Source: a bacterium BMS3Abin11 (GTDB lineage Bacteria > Pseudomonadota > Gammaproteobacteria > BMS3Bbin11). From it: 64,000 nt of DNA. A program made the position numbers and the translations under genes. The stretch covers positions 62,001 to 126,000 of the forward strand of contig BDTD01000018.1 in assembly GCA_002897635.1 (NCBI GenBank), in the 5' to 3' direction. Shown one piece after another: positions 39,888-48,377 of this stretch. How positions within the stretch are numbered: the first letter of the stretch is position 1; every line of letters begins with the position of its first letter. A model generated the notes under the pieces. The model was not told the DNA's origin. It worked only from the letters and a program-made list of their open reading frames with translations, and made no database searches.

Positions 39888-40148
39888 GGAACCTCTGATT
39901 AATTATGGCATGTCTCTGCGAGACCTGAAGTGTGCAGCTACAAAGCGTGCTTCGCAGTGAATGGCCCGGTCCTTTACAAGAACACAATGCCGTAGATGTG
40001 CACTTCAGGCCTCGCCCTACGGGGCTTACAGGCTGATCCACGCTCTGCGTTGACACTTTTCACCAGGCCCAGGCATGCTTTCAAAGTATCGCCTTGATTG
40101 TGGATCAGCCTGTAAGCCAGAGATATGCCATAATTAATCAGAGGCTCC
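39888..40148. mobile_element. Large MITE-like element (261 bp) with nested inverted repeats and CTAA duplication
   Basis: The terminal inverted repeats begin GGAACCTCTGATTAATTATG and, on the minus strand, GGAGCCTCTGATTAATTATG, and extend to about 30 bases. CTAA flanks both ends (39884-39887 and 40149-40152). Inside, an 18-base perfect inverted repeat (GCTTACAGGCTGATCCAC at 40024-40041 and its complement at 40100-40117) encloses 58 bases. A weaker pair, CCTGAAGTG near 39928 and CACTTCAGG near 40000, is also present. There is no transposase frame. Confidence 0.85.
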
Positions 40149-40168
40149 CTAAGGGTGATATATCTAAA

Positions 40169-41401
40169 ATGACCATAAACAGACAAGAGATAGATCAGAG
40201 TTCCAGGGTTTTGGAGCAGGAATTGCTCGGATTAATCGATACGGCCCGCTTAATCCATTCTTCCATCCATTCTCTTGACAAACTTATGACCTTGATTGTC
40301 CAAAAAACTACCGAAATACTTAATGTCGAGGCATGCAGCGCCGTGATGCGTGACAGTGAGAAAAACCGCCTCATCTTTTATGCCCTCACGGGCGAAAAAG
40401 CATCTGTACTGTCGACTTTTGAGCTTGCTGAGGATGAGGGTGTCGTGGGTTGGTGCATTACAAAAAAATCCACCATAGTTACAAATAAAGTTGGTGATGA
40501 TCCACAATTCTCACACCGGGCAGATGAGATGACCGGCTTCGTTACCCGCTCCATTTTATGTGTGCCATTATTGGTGGATGATGATTGCGTCGGTGCACTG
40601 GAAATACTAAACAAAAAAAATAAAGGCGGTTTCAATAAACGCGATGTTCTCCTTGCGGAGGGCATAGCCGACCAGGTTGCCGTTGCAATCCAGAATGTGC
40701 AGCTTACGCAAGCAGCCCTGAAAGCAGAAAGGCGGGCCGCAATTGGAGAAGCCGTTTCGGGAGTCGCACATTGCTTAAAGAATATGCTGAACGGTTTGCA
40801 GGGCGGTTTGTACGTACTGAAAAGTGATGTCACGAAAGCGACAGGCGATGTTCCTGATCGTGGCTTCGAAATGCTTGACCGCAACATGAAACGCTTGATT
40901 GACCTGGCTCAGGACATGTTATCATGCTCTAAGGATCGCAAGCCGGAATACGAGTTAACGGACATAAATGAAATATCAGGTTCTGTGGTTGAGTTAATGC
41001 AACAAAGAGCCCAGGAGCAGGGATCGGAGTTACGTTTTATTCCGGATGAAAGCCTGGATGAAATAATGGTTGATCCCAAAGGCATTTACAGATGTATTTT
41101 GAATCTTATATCAAATGCGCTGGACGCCTGTAAAGAAAAGAATGGCGCGGTTGTAAATGTCAGCACCGGTACTGTTAATACTAACGAGGTTGTTATTCGC
41201 ATATCTGATTAAGGTTGTGGTATGGCTGAAGCTACTCTCCACTCTATTTTCGAACCGTTTTTCAGTAACAAGGGGTCGGATGGCACAGGCCTGGGGCTTT
41301 CTGTTACCCGAAAAATAGTGGAAGAACATAATGCAAGAATCGAAGTTGATTCTGTGGTAAATGAAGGAACCACCTTCAGCATTTATTTACCGGGACAATA
41401 G
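40169..41401 (+). pseudogene. GAF-domain sensor histidine kinase interrupted by an in-frame TAA
   Basis: From ATG 40169 the frame encodes 347 residues to TAA 41210-41212, then resumes in the same frame to TAG 41399-41401 (410 codons in all). It contains a GAF domain (about 40-185), a dimerisation/H-box with likely phospho-His201 in SGVAHCLKNMLNGLQGG, and the N-box NLISNALDAC. The stop falls in the G1 box, reading ISD-stop-GCGM, and the G2 part GTGLGLSVTRKIVEEH follows intact. All else looks functional, so the lesion is a single codon. A response regulator gene follows. Confidence 0.85.
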
Positions 41402-41414
41402 AAGAAAACGTTTG

Positions 41415-41446
41415 TACTTATCCCATAAAGTACTTATCCCATAAAG
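41415..41446. repeat. Two perfect 16-bp direct repeats upstream of the response regulator
   Basis: TACTTATCCCATAAAG occurs at 41415-41430 and again at 41431-41446. The second copy ends just before the ribosome-binding site TTAGGAG. It may be a recent tandem duplication or a pair of regulatory sites. Confidence 0.7.
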
Positions 41447-41459
41447 TTAGGAGATTATA

Positions 41460-41909
41460 ATGCCAGATGCTCAGAAAATTTTAGTAGTTGACGATAGTGA
41501 GGATCATATTATGTTTACTTCTCAGATTCTTGAAGATAATGGTTTCCAATATACAGTCGCACGTAACGGCAGTGAGGCGCTTGATGCATTGCAGAAAGAA
41601 CGCCCTGCATTTGTGCTGCTGGATATTTTGATGCCCAGGAAGAGTGGACTGAACGTTCTTAAGAAAATGAGAGAAGATCCTGATCTAAACTCCATCCCGA
41701 TTATAGTGGTTTCCGGTTCTGGCGAGGTTACCGGTGTTGATATGGCGACTGGCCAGGAAGAGGCGGCGGAAACCTATGGTGATGACGTGGCCAGGACGTA
41801 CGGCGAGTTCATACACGATAAACTGGAAGATTTTAAACCAGATGCGCTTATTAGCAAACCTGTAGACCCGGCAAACCTGATCACAAAAATCAATGAACTA
41901 CTACCTTGA
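41460..41909 (+). CDS. Single-domain response regulator (CheY-like) with an insertion
   Basis: The 149-residue product has the receiver fold with acidic pocket Asp11-Asp12 (LVVDDSED), phospho-acceptor Asp55 (VLLDILMP), a switch Ser at about 85 (VVSGSGE) and Lys133 (ISKPVDP). About 25 extra, largely acidic residues lie between the switch residue and the Lys (MATGQEEAAETYGDDVAR). No output domain. AGGAG precedes ATG 41460. It is probably the partner of the upstream histidine kinase. Confidence 0.88.
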   Translation: MPDAQKILVVDDSEDHIMFTSQILEDNGFQYTVARNGSEALDALQKERPAFVLLDILMPRKSGLNVLKKMREDPDLNSIPIIVVSGSGEVTGVDMATGQEEAAETYGDDVARTYGEFIHDKLEDFKPDALISKPVDPANLITKINELLP

Positions 41910-42013
41910 AAGGAATGCGTGAATGAGAAGCTACATTTCATACCCATGGCACAGCCTGTTGGCAAAGCAAGATGATCTATGTCTCTCAGTAAAATAAATA
42001 AAAATAGATAGAT

Positions 42014-42049
42014 AAAAAAATAAAAAAGGATCTCAGCTATACGCTGAGA
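42014..42049 (-). terminator. Rho-independent terminator of tRNA-Asn
   Basis: On the minus strand a 7-bp stem (TCTCAGC/GCTGAGA, 42031-42049) with a 5-base loop is followed by a T-rich tract over 42014-42028. It lies 13 bases beyond the tRNA 3' end. Confidence 0.85.
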
Positions 42050-42062
42050 CCCTTTAGTAATC

Positions 42063-42138
<76 letters not shown>

Positions 42139-42152
42139 ATTGTGGAGCGCGA

Positions 42153-42181
42153 ATATTACTGATACGGGCTTTAGTGGTCAA
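42153..42181 (-). promoter_or_regulatory. Sigma-70 promoter of tRNA-Asn
   Basis: On the minus strand, TTGACC (42176-42181) and TAATAT (42153-42158) are separated by exactly 17 bases. The sequence after the -10 is GC-rich (CGCGCTCC), as in stringently controlled stable-RNA promoters. The tRNA begins 15 bases past the -10. Confidence 0.85.
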
Positions 42182-42214
42182 GTGATTGATGCAGATTGGC
42201 GGGCTTAATTGTTT

Positions 42215-43399
42215 CTAGCCAAGTGCTTCTGCAATTCGCGTAAGTGCCTGATCCAGCATTTCCATGCTGGTAGCATAGGATATGCGCATATAGCCTTCCG
42301 CACCGAAGGCCGAGCCGGGTACCAGGGCAACCTTGGCCTCACCCAGCAGATAATCAGCCAGCTCGACATCGTTGTTGATTCTGTTGTTATTTGCGATGAC
42401 TTTCCGGAAATCGGCAAAGGCGTAAAATGTGCCATCAGATTCGAGGCAGTCCACTCCATTCATGGCATTTAGCCGTTCGACAACAAAGTCATGACGCTCT
42501 TTGAAGGCTTTTAACATCGGGGTGATACATTCCTGATCGCCGTTCAGGGCAGCTTCTGCCGCCACCTGGGAAATAGAGCAGGGGTTGGAGGTGCTCTGTG
42601 ACTGAGTTTTTTTCATCGCTGCTACCAGGTCTGCCGGACCACCGCAGTAGCCGATACGCCAACCCGTCATAGAGTAGGCTTTGGAGACACCGTTCATAAC
42701 GAGTGTACGGTCATACAGTTCAGGACAGGCATTGACTATGTTGACGAACGGGGCATCTGTCCACAGGATATGTTCGTACATATCATCCGTTGCTATAAGT
42801 ATATCTGGAAAGTCCATAAGTACTTTACCCAGAGCGGCCAGTTCCTCATGGCTATAGACTGCACCGGTGGGATTGGACGGGCTGTTGATAAATATTAGTT
42901 TAGTGCGGTTTGTTATAGCCGCCTGCAATTGACTGGGTGTTATCCTGTAGCCCTGCTCAATGCCTGCTGGGACGATGACCGGAACACCTTCAGCCAGTAG
43001 TGTCATGTCCGGGTAGGAAACCCAGTAGGGTGCGGGGATAATGACCTCGTCGCCGGGGTTGATCAGTGCCTGCAGCAGGTTGAAGCTGGTTTGTTTGCCG
43101 CCGGCGGAGACCAGAATTTGGTTCATCTCATAATGCAGCTTATTGTCGCGTTTGAACTTGTCTATGACGGCCTGTTTCAGGCTCGGCGTGCCGTCTACCG
43201 CTGTATATTTTGTGAAGCCATCACGAATCGCCTGTATTGCCGCTTCCTTAATGTGATCAGGCGTATCGAAGTCGGGTTCACCGGCTCCCAGACCGATAAT
43301 GTCCTGCCCCTGTTCCCTCAGTTCCCTGGCACGTGCGGTTATGGCAAGGGTCTGTGAAGGTTTGATGTTCTTAACGCGGTTTGAGAGGCTGATGCTCAA
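42215..43399 (-). CDS. PLP-dependent aspartate aminotransferase (class I, AAT Ib type)
   Basis: This enzyme transfers the amino group between aspartate and 2-oxoglutarate; other amino or aromatic acceptors are possible. The 394 residues have LGAGEPDFDTPDHIKEAA, SAGGKQTSFNLLQAL, NSPSNPTGAVY and the PLP-Lys motif NGVSKAYSMTGWRIGY, with the terminal Arg in GYMRISYA. The start is TTG 43399, supported by AAAGGAG at 43408-43414 eight bases upstream. It is divergent from uvrB and downstream-oriented towards tRNA-Asn. Confidence 0.9.
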   Translation of the reverse strand: MSISLSNRVKNIKPSQTLAITARARELREQGQDIIGLGAGEPDFDTPDHIKEAAIQAIRDGFTKYTAVDGTPSLKQAVIDKFKRDNKLHYEMNQILVSAGGKQTSFNLLQALINPGDEVIIPAPYWVSYPDMTLLAEGVPVIVPAGIEQGYRITPSQLQAAITNRTKLIFINSPSNPTGAVYSHEELAALGKVLMDFPDILIATDDMYEHILWTDAPFVNIVNACPELYDRTLVMNGVSKAYSMTGWRIGYCGGPADLVAAMKKTQSQSTSNPCSISQVAAEAALNGDQECITPMLKAFKERHDFVVERLNAMNGVDCLESDGTFYAFADFRKVIANNNRINNDVELADYLLGEAKVALVPGSAFGAEGYMRISYATSMEMLDQALTRIAEALG

Positions 43400-43407
43400 G
43401 ATGTCTG

Positions 43408-43414
43408 CTCCTTT
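43408..43414 (-). promoter_or_regulatory. Shine-Dalgarno that decides the TTG start of the aminotransferase
   Basis: On the minus strand AAAGGAG lies 8 bases before TTG 43397-43399. No ATG is placed as well, so the TTG start is supported. Confidence 0.7.
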
Positions 43415-43524
43415 AATTCTGTCGCTGTTATAATGCTAACCCGAATGTTGTTCAGGCCAAAATTAATCGCATAATACGATAATTATCACTGATCATCCAG
43501 GGCATAAATAATAGAATATTTGTA

Positions 43525-45549
43525 ATGGGTACTTTCAATCTACATGCTGATTTTGAGCCTGCGGGTGACCAGGTTTCGGCCATCGATGCACTGGTAGAGG
43601 GGCTTGAAAATGGCGAAGCCTGGCAGACTTTGCTGGGCGTGACCGGTTCTGGCAAGACGTTCACTATGGCGAAAATCATCGAGCGAACCGGCAGGCCTGC
43701 CATTGTGATGGCGCATAATAAGACACTTGCTGCGCAGCTATATTCTGAGTTTCGTGATTTTTTTCCGGAGAACTCGGTGGAGTATTTCGTCTCCTACTAC
43801 GATTACTACCAGCCTGAAGCCTATGTCCCCTCTTCGGATACATTTATCGAGAAGGACGCAGCCATCAATGACCAGATAGAGCAGATGCGTCTGTCCGCTA
43901 CCAAGGCCCTGCTGGAGCAGGACGATGTCATCATCGTTGCCACCGTTTCGGCCATCTATGGTCTGGGTGATCCTGCCGCCTATCACGATATGATTCTGCA
44001 CCTGAAGCAGGGAGATGTGATGGATCAGCGTGCGATACTGAAGCGGCTGGCTGAGATGCAGTACAACCGTAATGACCAGGTGCTGGAGCGAGGTAACTTC
44101 CGTGTCAGAGGTGATGTCATCGATATTTTCCCGGCTGAAGAAGAGCATAGGGCGACGCGTATCGAGCTGTTTGGTGATGAGATCGAACGGCTTAGTGAGT
44201 TCGACCCGCTGACCGGTGAGACCCTGGTAGAAAAAGTGCGGACTACCGTTTATCCTAAGTCCCACTACGTCACACCGCGAGAGCGCGTGCTGGATGCTGT
44301 GGAAATGATAAAGGACGAGCTTCGACAGAGGCTGGCTGAATTACGCTCACAGAATAAACTGCTGGAGGCACAAAGGCTGGAGCAACGTGCCCTGTTTGAT
44401 ATCGAAATGATGCAGGAGCTGGGCTATACCAACGGCATCGAAAACTATTCGCGCTATCTGTCGGGACGCGCACCGGGTCAGCCGCCACCGACATTGATCG
44501 ATTATTTACCGGCCAATGCTCTGATGTTTATCGATGAATCTCACGCCACTATCCCGCAGATAGGTGGGATGTACCGTGGTGACCGCTCACGCAAGCAGAC
44601 CCTGGTTGAATATGGCTTCCGTTTACCGTCAGCGCTGGATAATCGACCTCTGCGTTTTGATGAGTTCGAGGCATTGATGCCACAGACGGTTTTCGTCTCG
44701 GCCACCCCGGCCCAGTATGAGGCTGATCATAGCCATGTCGTTGTAGAACAGATAGTGAGGCCTACAGGCTTGCTGGACCCGGTGGTAGAGATACGCCCGG
44801 TTGCCTCACAGGTTGATGATGTGCTGTCAGAGATCAACAGACTTGCCGCATTGGGTGAGCGCATTCTTGTTACCACACTGACCAAACGTATGGCAGAAGA
44901 CCTGACGGATTATTTACTGGAGCATGGCGCACGGGTCCGTTATTTGCATTCTGATATTGATACAGTTGAGCGAGTGGAAATTATCCATGATTTACGGGCA
45001 GGTGAATTTGATTGTCTGGTTGGGATAAATCTGTTACGGGAAGGGCTAGACATACCGGAGGTCTCCATGGTTGCTATCCTCGATGCCGATAAAGAAGGCT
45101 TCCTGCGCTCGGCGCGTTCGCTGATTCAAACCATCGGACGTGCCGCCCGTCATATCAATGGCAAGGCAATTCTTTATGCCGATAAGGAAACGGATTCAAT
45201 GAAAGCAGCCATCTCTGAGAGCGTACGTCGTCGGCAGAAGCAGCAACAATATAATATTGACAAGGGCATCTCGCCACAAAGCGTAAAGAAGAAGGTTAAG
45301 GATATGATCGAAGGTATAGGCAACAAACGAAGCCGTGGGCCCTATTCAAATGGATCATCGAAGGCGTATCGCGCTGCAGAGGAAATGGCCACCTATAGAA
45401 GACTCTCCCCTAAAGAACTGGCAAAAAAGATCTGCCAGATGGAGAAAGAGATGCTGGACTACGCACAAAATCTGGAATTTGAAAAGGCCGTTGTCCTGCG
45501 TGACAGTGTGGCAGTACTAAAGGCTGAATTGTTGGAACTACCCACCTGA
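43525..45549 (+). CDS. uvrB: UvrABC excision nuclease subunit B
   Basis: UvrB is the damage-verifying helicase-like subunit of nucleotide excision repair. The 674 residues contain the Walker A loop GVTGSGKT (38-45), the beta-hairpin region [19 protein letters not shown], helicase motifs including [13 protein letters not shown] and QTIGRAARH, and a C-terminal UVR domain (about 630-665; [17 protein letters not shown]). The length is normal. No LexA-type operator was recognised in the 125 bases upstream. Confidence 0.97.
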   Translation: MGTFNLHADFEPAGDQVSAIDALVEGLENGEAWQTLLGVTGSGKTFTMAKIIERTGRPAIVMAHNKTLAAQLYSEFRDFFPENSVEYFVSYYDYYQPEAYVPSSDTFIEKDAAINDQIEQMRLSATKALLEQDDVIIVATVSAIYGLGDPAAYHDMILHLKQGDVMDQRAILKRLAEMQYNRNDQVLERGNFRVRGDVIDIFPAEEEHRATRIELFGDEIERLSEFDPLTGETLVEKVRTTVYPKSHYVTPRERVLDAVEMIKDELRQRLAELRSQNKLLEAQRLEQRALFDIEMMQELGYTNGIENYSRYLSGRAPGQPPPTLIDYLPANALMFIDESHATIPQIGGMYRGDRSRKQTLVEYGFRLPSALDNRPLRFDEFEALMPQTVFVSATPAQYEADHSHVVVEQIVRPTGLLDPVVEIRPVASQVDDVLSEINRLAALGERILVTTLTKRMAEDLTDYLLEHGARVRYLHSDIDTVERVEIIHDLRAGEFDCLVGINLLREGLDIPEVSMVAILDADKEGFLRSARSLIQTIGRAARHINGKAILYADKETDSMKAAISESVRRRQKQQQYNIDKGISPQSVKKKVKDMIEGIGNKRSRGPYSNGSSKAYRAAEEMATYRRLSPKELAKKICQMEKEMLDYAQNLEFEKAVVLRDSVAVLKAELLELPT

Positions 45550-45646
45550 CAGAAACGAGACTCGATGTTTTCCCGCTAAAAGAATAAAATCACACTTCTT
45601 TTTTTTACTCACCCTAATCAACTTTATTTACTCAGCGGCCAACCGT

Positions 45647-46282
45647 ATGCTTGAAGTTACTAATCTGGAATGTATACGTGGCGATCGTACTCTGTTCTCC
45701 GGTCTGGAGTTTAGTCTGGAAAGCGGCGAGCTTCTGCACCTGCAGGGTCATAACGGCAGCGGTAAAACAAGCCTGCTGCGTATACTTTGTGGTTTGATTG
45801 CGCCAAGCCAGGGTTTGGTTCACTGGAAAGGAAACAATATCCGCTGGCGAAGGGATGAATTTGCGGCGGATATGTTATTTCTTGGTCATTTAAACGGAAT
45901 TAAAGCGGATCTGACCGCGGTTGAGAATCTGCGCATACTCTGCCAGCTCAGTGGACTGGACATCAGTGATGAGAATTTATGGCAGGTATTAGAGAAGATG
46001 GGGCTTTATGGGTACGAAGATTTGCCCGTGCGTGTCCTGTCTCAGGGCCAAAAACGACGTGTGACACTGGCCCGGCTGCTGCTCAGTAAAGTACCATTAT
46101 GGTTGCTGGATGAGCCCTTTACCTCACTGGATAAAGCAGCTGTCGATTTCCTGCAAACGGTGATAGCCGAGCATCTTAAAGATGGCGGGATGGTTATGTT
46201 GACGACGCATCAGGAGGTTGCACTGACCACTGGTGAGGTCAGGCAATTGCGACTTGGCTGGAAAAGGGACAGCGATGTTTAA
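45647..46282 (+). CDS. ccmA: Heme exporter ATP-binding protein CcmA
   Basis: CcmA is the ATPase of the CcmABCD complex, which releases holo-CcmE in System I cytochrome c maturation. The 211 residues include the Walker A loop GHNGSGKT (34-41), the signature LSQGQKRRVTLARLLL and Walker B LWLLDEPFTSLD. The start is ATG 45647. Its 3' end overlaps ccmB by 8 bases. It heads the nine-gene ccm operon. A T-run lies between uvrB and ccmA without an obvious stem. Confidence 0.95.
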   Translation: MLEVTNLECIRGDRTLFSGLEFSLESGELLHLQGHNGSGKTSLLRILCGLIAPSQGLVHWKGNNIRWRRDEFAADMLFLGHLNGIKADLTAVENLRILCQLSGLDISDENLWQVLEKMGLYGYEDLPVRVLSQGQKRRVTLARLLLSKVPLWLLDEPFTSLDKAAVDFLQTVIAEHLKDGGMVMLTTHQEVALTTGEVRQLRLGWKRDSDV

Positions 46283-46943
46283 GGCATTTTATACCGTTGT
46301 TATGCGTGATCTGCTGCTGGCGATGCGCAACCGCTCAGATATTCTAACGACCCTGTTCTTCTTTGTTATCGCAATAAGTCTGTTCCCGCTGGGCATCGGG
46401 CCGGAACTGAATACCTTGCGCGAAATTGCCCCCGGTGTATTCTGGGTTGCCGCATTACTGGCTTCAATGCTGGCCCTGGAACGTTTGTTTGCCATCGACT
46501 TTGCTGATGGCACATTGGAGCAATTATTGTTGACACCGCAGCCGACAACACTTCTGGTGCTGGCAAAAGTACTGGCCCATTGGCTGATAACTGGTGTGCC
46601 ATTAGTATTACTGTCACCTCTGCTTGGGTTACAATACGACCTCTCATCGGAAGCGATACAGGCGTTGATGCTGACATTATTGCTCGGGACACCATCATTG
46701 AGCCTTATCGGGGCCATCGGTGCAGCATTGACACTTGGTTTGCGTGGTGGTGGTGTGCTGGTTTCCTTACTGGTACTACCGTTGTATATTCCTGTCCTCA
46801 TTTTCGGCGCTGGCGCCGTGGAAGCCACTGTTTCAGGGCTAGGCGGGGCAGGGCACATTTCTATGCTGGGTGCGATTTTTTTGTTGAGTCTCGTTATGGC
46901 ACCACTGGCTACAGTTGCAGCGCTTCGTGTATCAGCTGAATAG
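46275..46943 (+). CDS. ccmB: Heme exporter membrane protein CcmB
   Basis: CcmB is the membrane subunit of the ABC-type CcmAB. From ATG 46275 it has 222 residues with about six membrane helices. It contains TLREIAPGVFWVAALLASML, the cytoplasmic DGTLEQLLLTPQPTTLLVLA segment and TLGLRGGGVLVSLLVLPLYIP. It overlaps ccmA. An in-frame extension back to 46233 is not supported. Confidence 0.94.
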   Translation: MFKAFYTVVMRDLLLAMRNRSDILTTLFFFVIAISLFPLGIGPELNTLREIAPGVFWVAALLASMLALERLFAIDFADGTLEQLLLTPQPTTLLVLAKVLAHWLITGVPLVLLSPLLGLQYDLSSEAIQALMLTLLLGTPSLSLIGAIGAALTLGLRGGGVLVSLLVLPLYIPVLIFGAGAVEATVSGLGGAGHISMLGAIFLLSLVMAPLATVAALRVSAE

Positions 46944-46966
46944 TCAATATTTTAGTATAAAATTAT

Positions 46967-47716
46967 ATGAGTTCAAAAACATTCAACTGGTTTAAATATT
47001 CCTCACCGGTTAATTTTTACCCGCTGGCGGGGAAACTTGTGCCGTGGTTTTCAATCATTTCTGTTATACTTATTTTCATTGGTTTGTATATGGGCTTTTT
47101 CGTTGCACCCGCGGATTACAAGCAGGGCGAGGGCTATCGGATTATTTTTGTCCATGTGCCGGCATCCTGGATGTCGATGTTTATTTACCTGGTGATGGCC
47201 TTCTGGGCCATTCTGGGTGTGGTTTTTAATACGCGTGTTTCTGGCATGATGGTACAGGCACTGGCACCTACCGGTGCTATGTTTACGTTTCTTGCGCTGT
47301 GGACGGGTGCTTTCTGGGGCAAACCCATGTGGGGGGCCTGGTGGGTTTGGGATGCGCGACTGACCTCGGAACTGATCCTGTTTTTCCTTTATATTGGCTA
47401 TATTGCATTGCATTCTTCGATTGATGATAACCGGCGGGCAGATCGTGCAAGTGCTATTCTGGTACTGGTTGGGGTCATTAATATTCCCATAATCTATTAT
47501 TCGGTAAAATGGTGGAATACCCTGCATCAGGGGGCCTCAATCAGCTTGAAATCCGGTTCTAGCATGGCATCTACTATGCTGATCGCAATGTTGATTATGG
47601 CGCTGGGTTTCTGGGCTTATAGTATTGCCATAGCCCTGGCAAGAGTACGTTCGATTATTCTCGAACGTGAGCGGGACACCCGCTGGGTAAGTGAATTACC
47701 TGAGATAAATCAATGA
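46967..47716 (+). CDS. ccmC: Heme exporter protein CcmC
   Basis: CcmC loads heme onto CcmE through its periplasmic Trp-rich WWD domain. The 249 residues have six membrane helices and the signature WGKPMWGAWWVWDARLTSEL, with conserved His residues in FVHVPASWMSM and LHQGASI. It overlaps ccmD by four bases (ATGA). Length and position are typical. Confidence 0.96.
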   Translation: MSSKTFNWFKYSSPVNFYPLAGKLVPWFSIISVILIFIGLYMGFFVAPADYKQGEGYRIIFVHVPASWMSMFIYLVMAFWAILGVVFNTRVSGMMVQALAPTGAMFTFLALWTGAFWGKPMWGAWWVWDARLTSELILFFLYIGYIALHSSIDDNRRADRASAILVLVGVINIPIIYYSVKWWNTLHQGASISLKSGSSMASTMLIAMLIMALGFWAYSIAIALARVRSIILERERDTRWVSELPEINQ

Positions 47717-47901
47717 AAGAATTCCTAAACATGGGTGGTTATGCCCTGTATGTATGGGGCTCATTTGGTATGACAGCCCTGCTGATGCTTGTTGAGCCTC
47801 TACTTGTTCACAGTAGACGCAAAACGACATTACGACGTGTGTCACGACTTGTTCGTAGTAAATCGGCGCAGTCATTAAAAAATCCATCGGCAAATATATA
47901 A
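47713..47901 (+). CDS. ccmD: Heme exporter small membrane protein CcmD
   Basis: This 62-residue protein has one N-terminal membrane helix (about 7-27, GGYALYVWGSFGMTALLMLV) followed by a basic tail (RRKTTLRRVSRLVRSK). CcmD stabilises CcmE binding to CcmABC. It begins within the last codons of ccmC. Small size and position identify it more than sequence. Confidence 0.9.
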   Translation: MKEFLNMGGYALYVWGSFGMTALLMLVEPLLVHSRRKTTLRRVSRLVRSKSAQSLKNPSANI

Positions 47902-47912
47902 GGCGAACTCAA

Positions 47913-48377
47913 ATGAAAGCCAGGAAAAAAAGATTTATAGTTATACTTGTAGGTTTAGGGGCATTAGGACTCGCTTCCTGGCTGGTTTTTAACGCCCTGG
48001 GAAATAATATGTCGTATTTCTATTCCCCCACTGAGGTGGTGCAGAAAAAAGCGCCCGAAAATCATCTGTTCAGACTGGGAGGTATGGTCGTAAAAGGCAG
48101 TATACAGCGTGGTCAGGAGCTTACAGTGCGCTTTGCCGTCACCGATACTGCGAATGTTGTCAATGTCGAGTACACAGGAATTCTGCCGGATCTGTTTGAT
48201 GAAGAACAGGGTGTCATCGCGCAGGGGAAACTCAATAGCATGGGTGTTTTTATTGCCTCTGAGGTGCTTGCCAAGCATGACGAGAAATATATGCCGCCTG
48301 AAGTCGCGGATGCACTGGAAAAGGCCGGCAATATGAAGACTGACGTGCCAGCTGCGGAGTTGCAAAATGATTCCTGA
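47913..48377 (+). CDS. ccmE: Periplasmic heme chaperone CcmE
   Basis: CcmE carries heme by a covalent bond to a His and passes it to CcmF. The 154 residues have an N-terminal membrane anchor (about 7-28), an OB-fold domain (LGGMVVKGSIQRG), and the heme-binding motif AKHDEKYMPPEV with His122. The end overlaps the ccmF start by 11 bases. Confidence 0.96.
   Translation: MKARKKRFIVILVGLGALGLASWLVFNALGNNMSYFYSPTEVVQKKAPENHLFRLGGMVVKGSIQRGQELTVRFAVTDTANVVNVEYTGILPDLFDEEQGVIAQGKLNSMGVFIASEVLAKHDEKYMPPEVADALEKAGNMKTDVPAAELQNDS

Noticed and set aside
40024-40117. Structured small RNA within the 261-bp element
   Set aside because: The inverted repeat could fold, but no promoter or terminator supports an independent RNA.
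40094-40168. Upstream extension of the histidine kinase frame
   Set aside because: The extra codons are encoded by the right terminus of the 261-bp element, so they are not native coding sequence.
43400-43524. LexA-type operator upstream of uvrB
   Set aside because: No CTGT-N8-ACAG pattern could be found in the gap.
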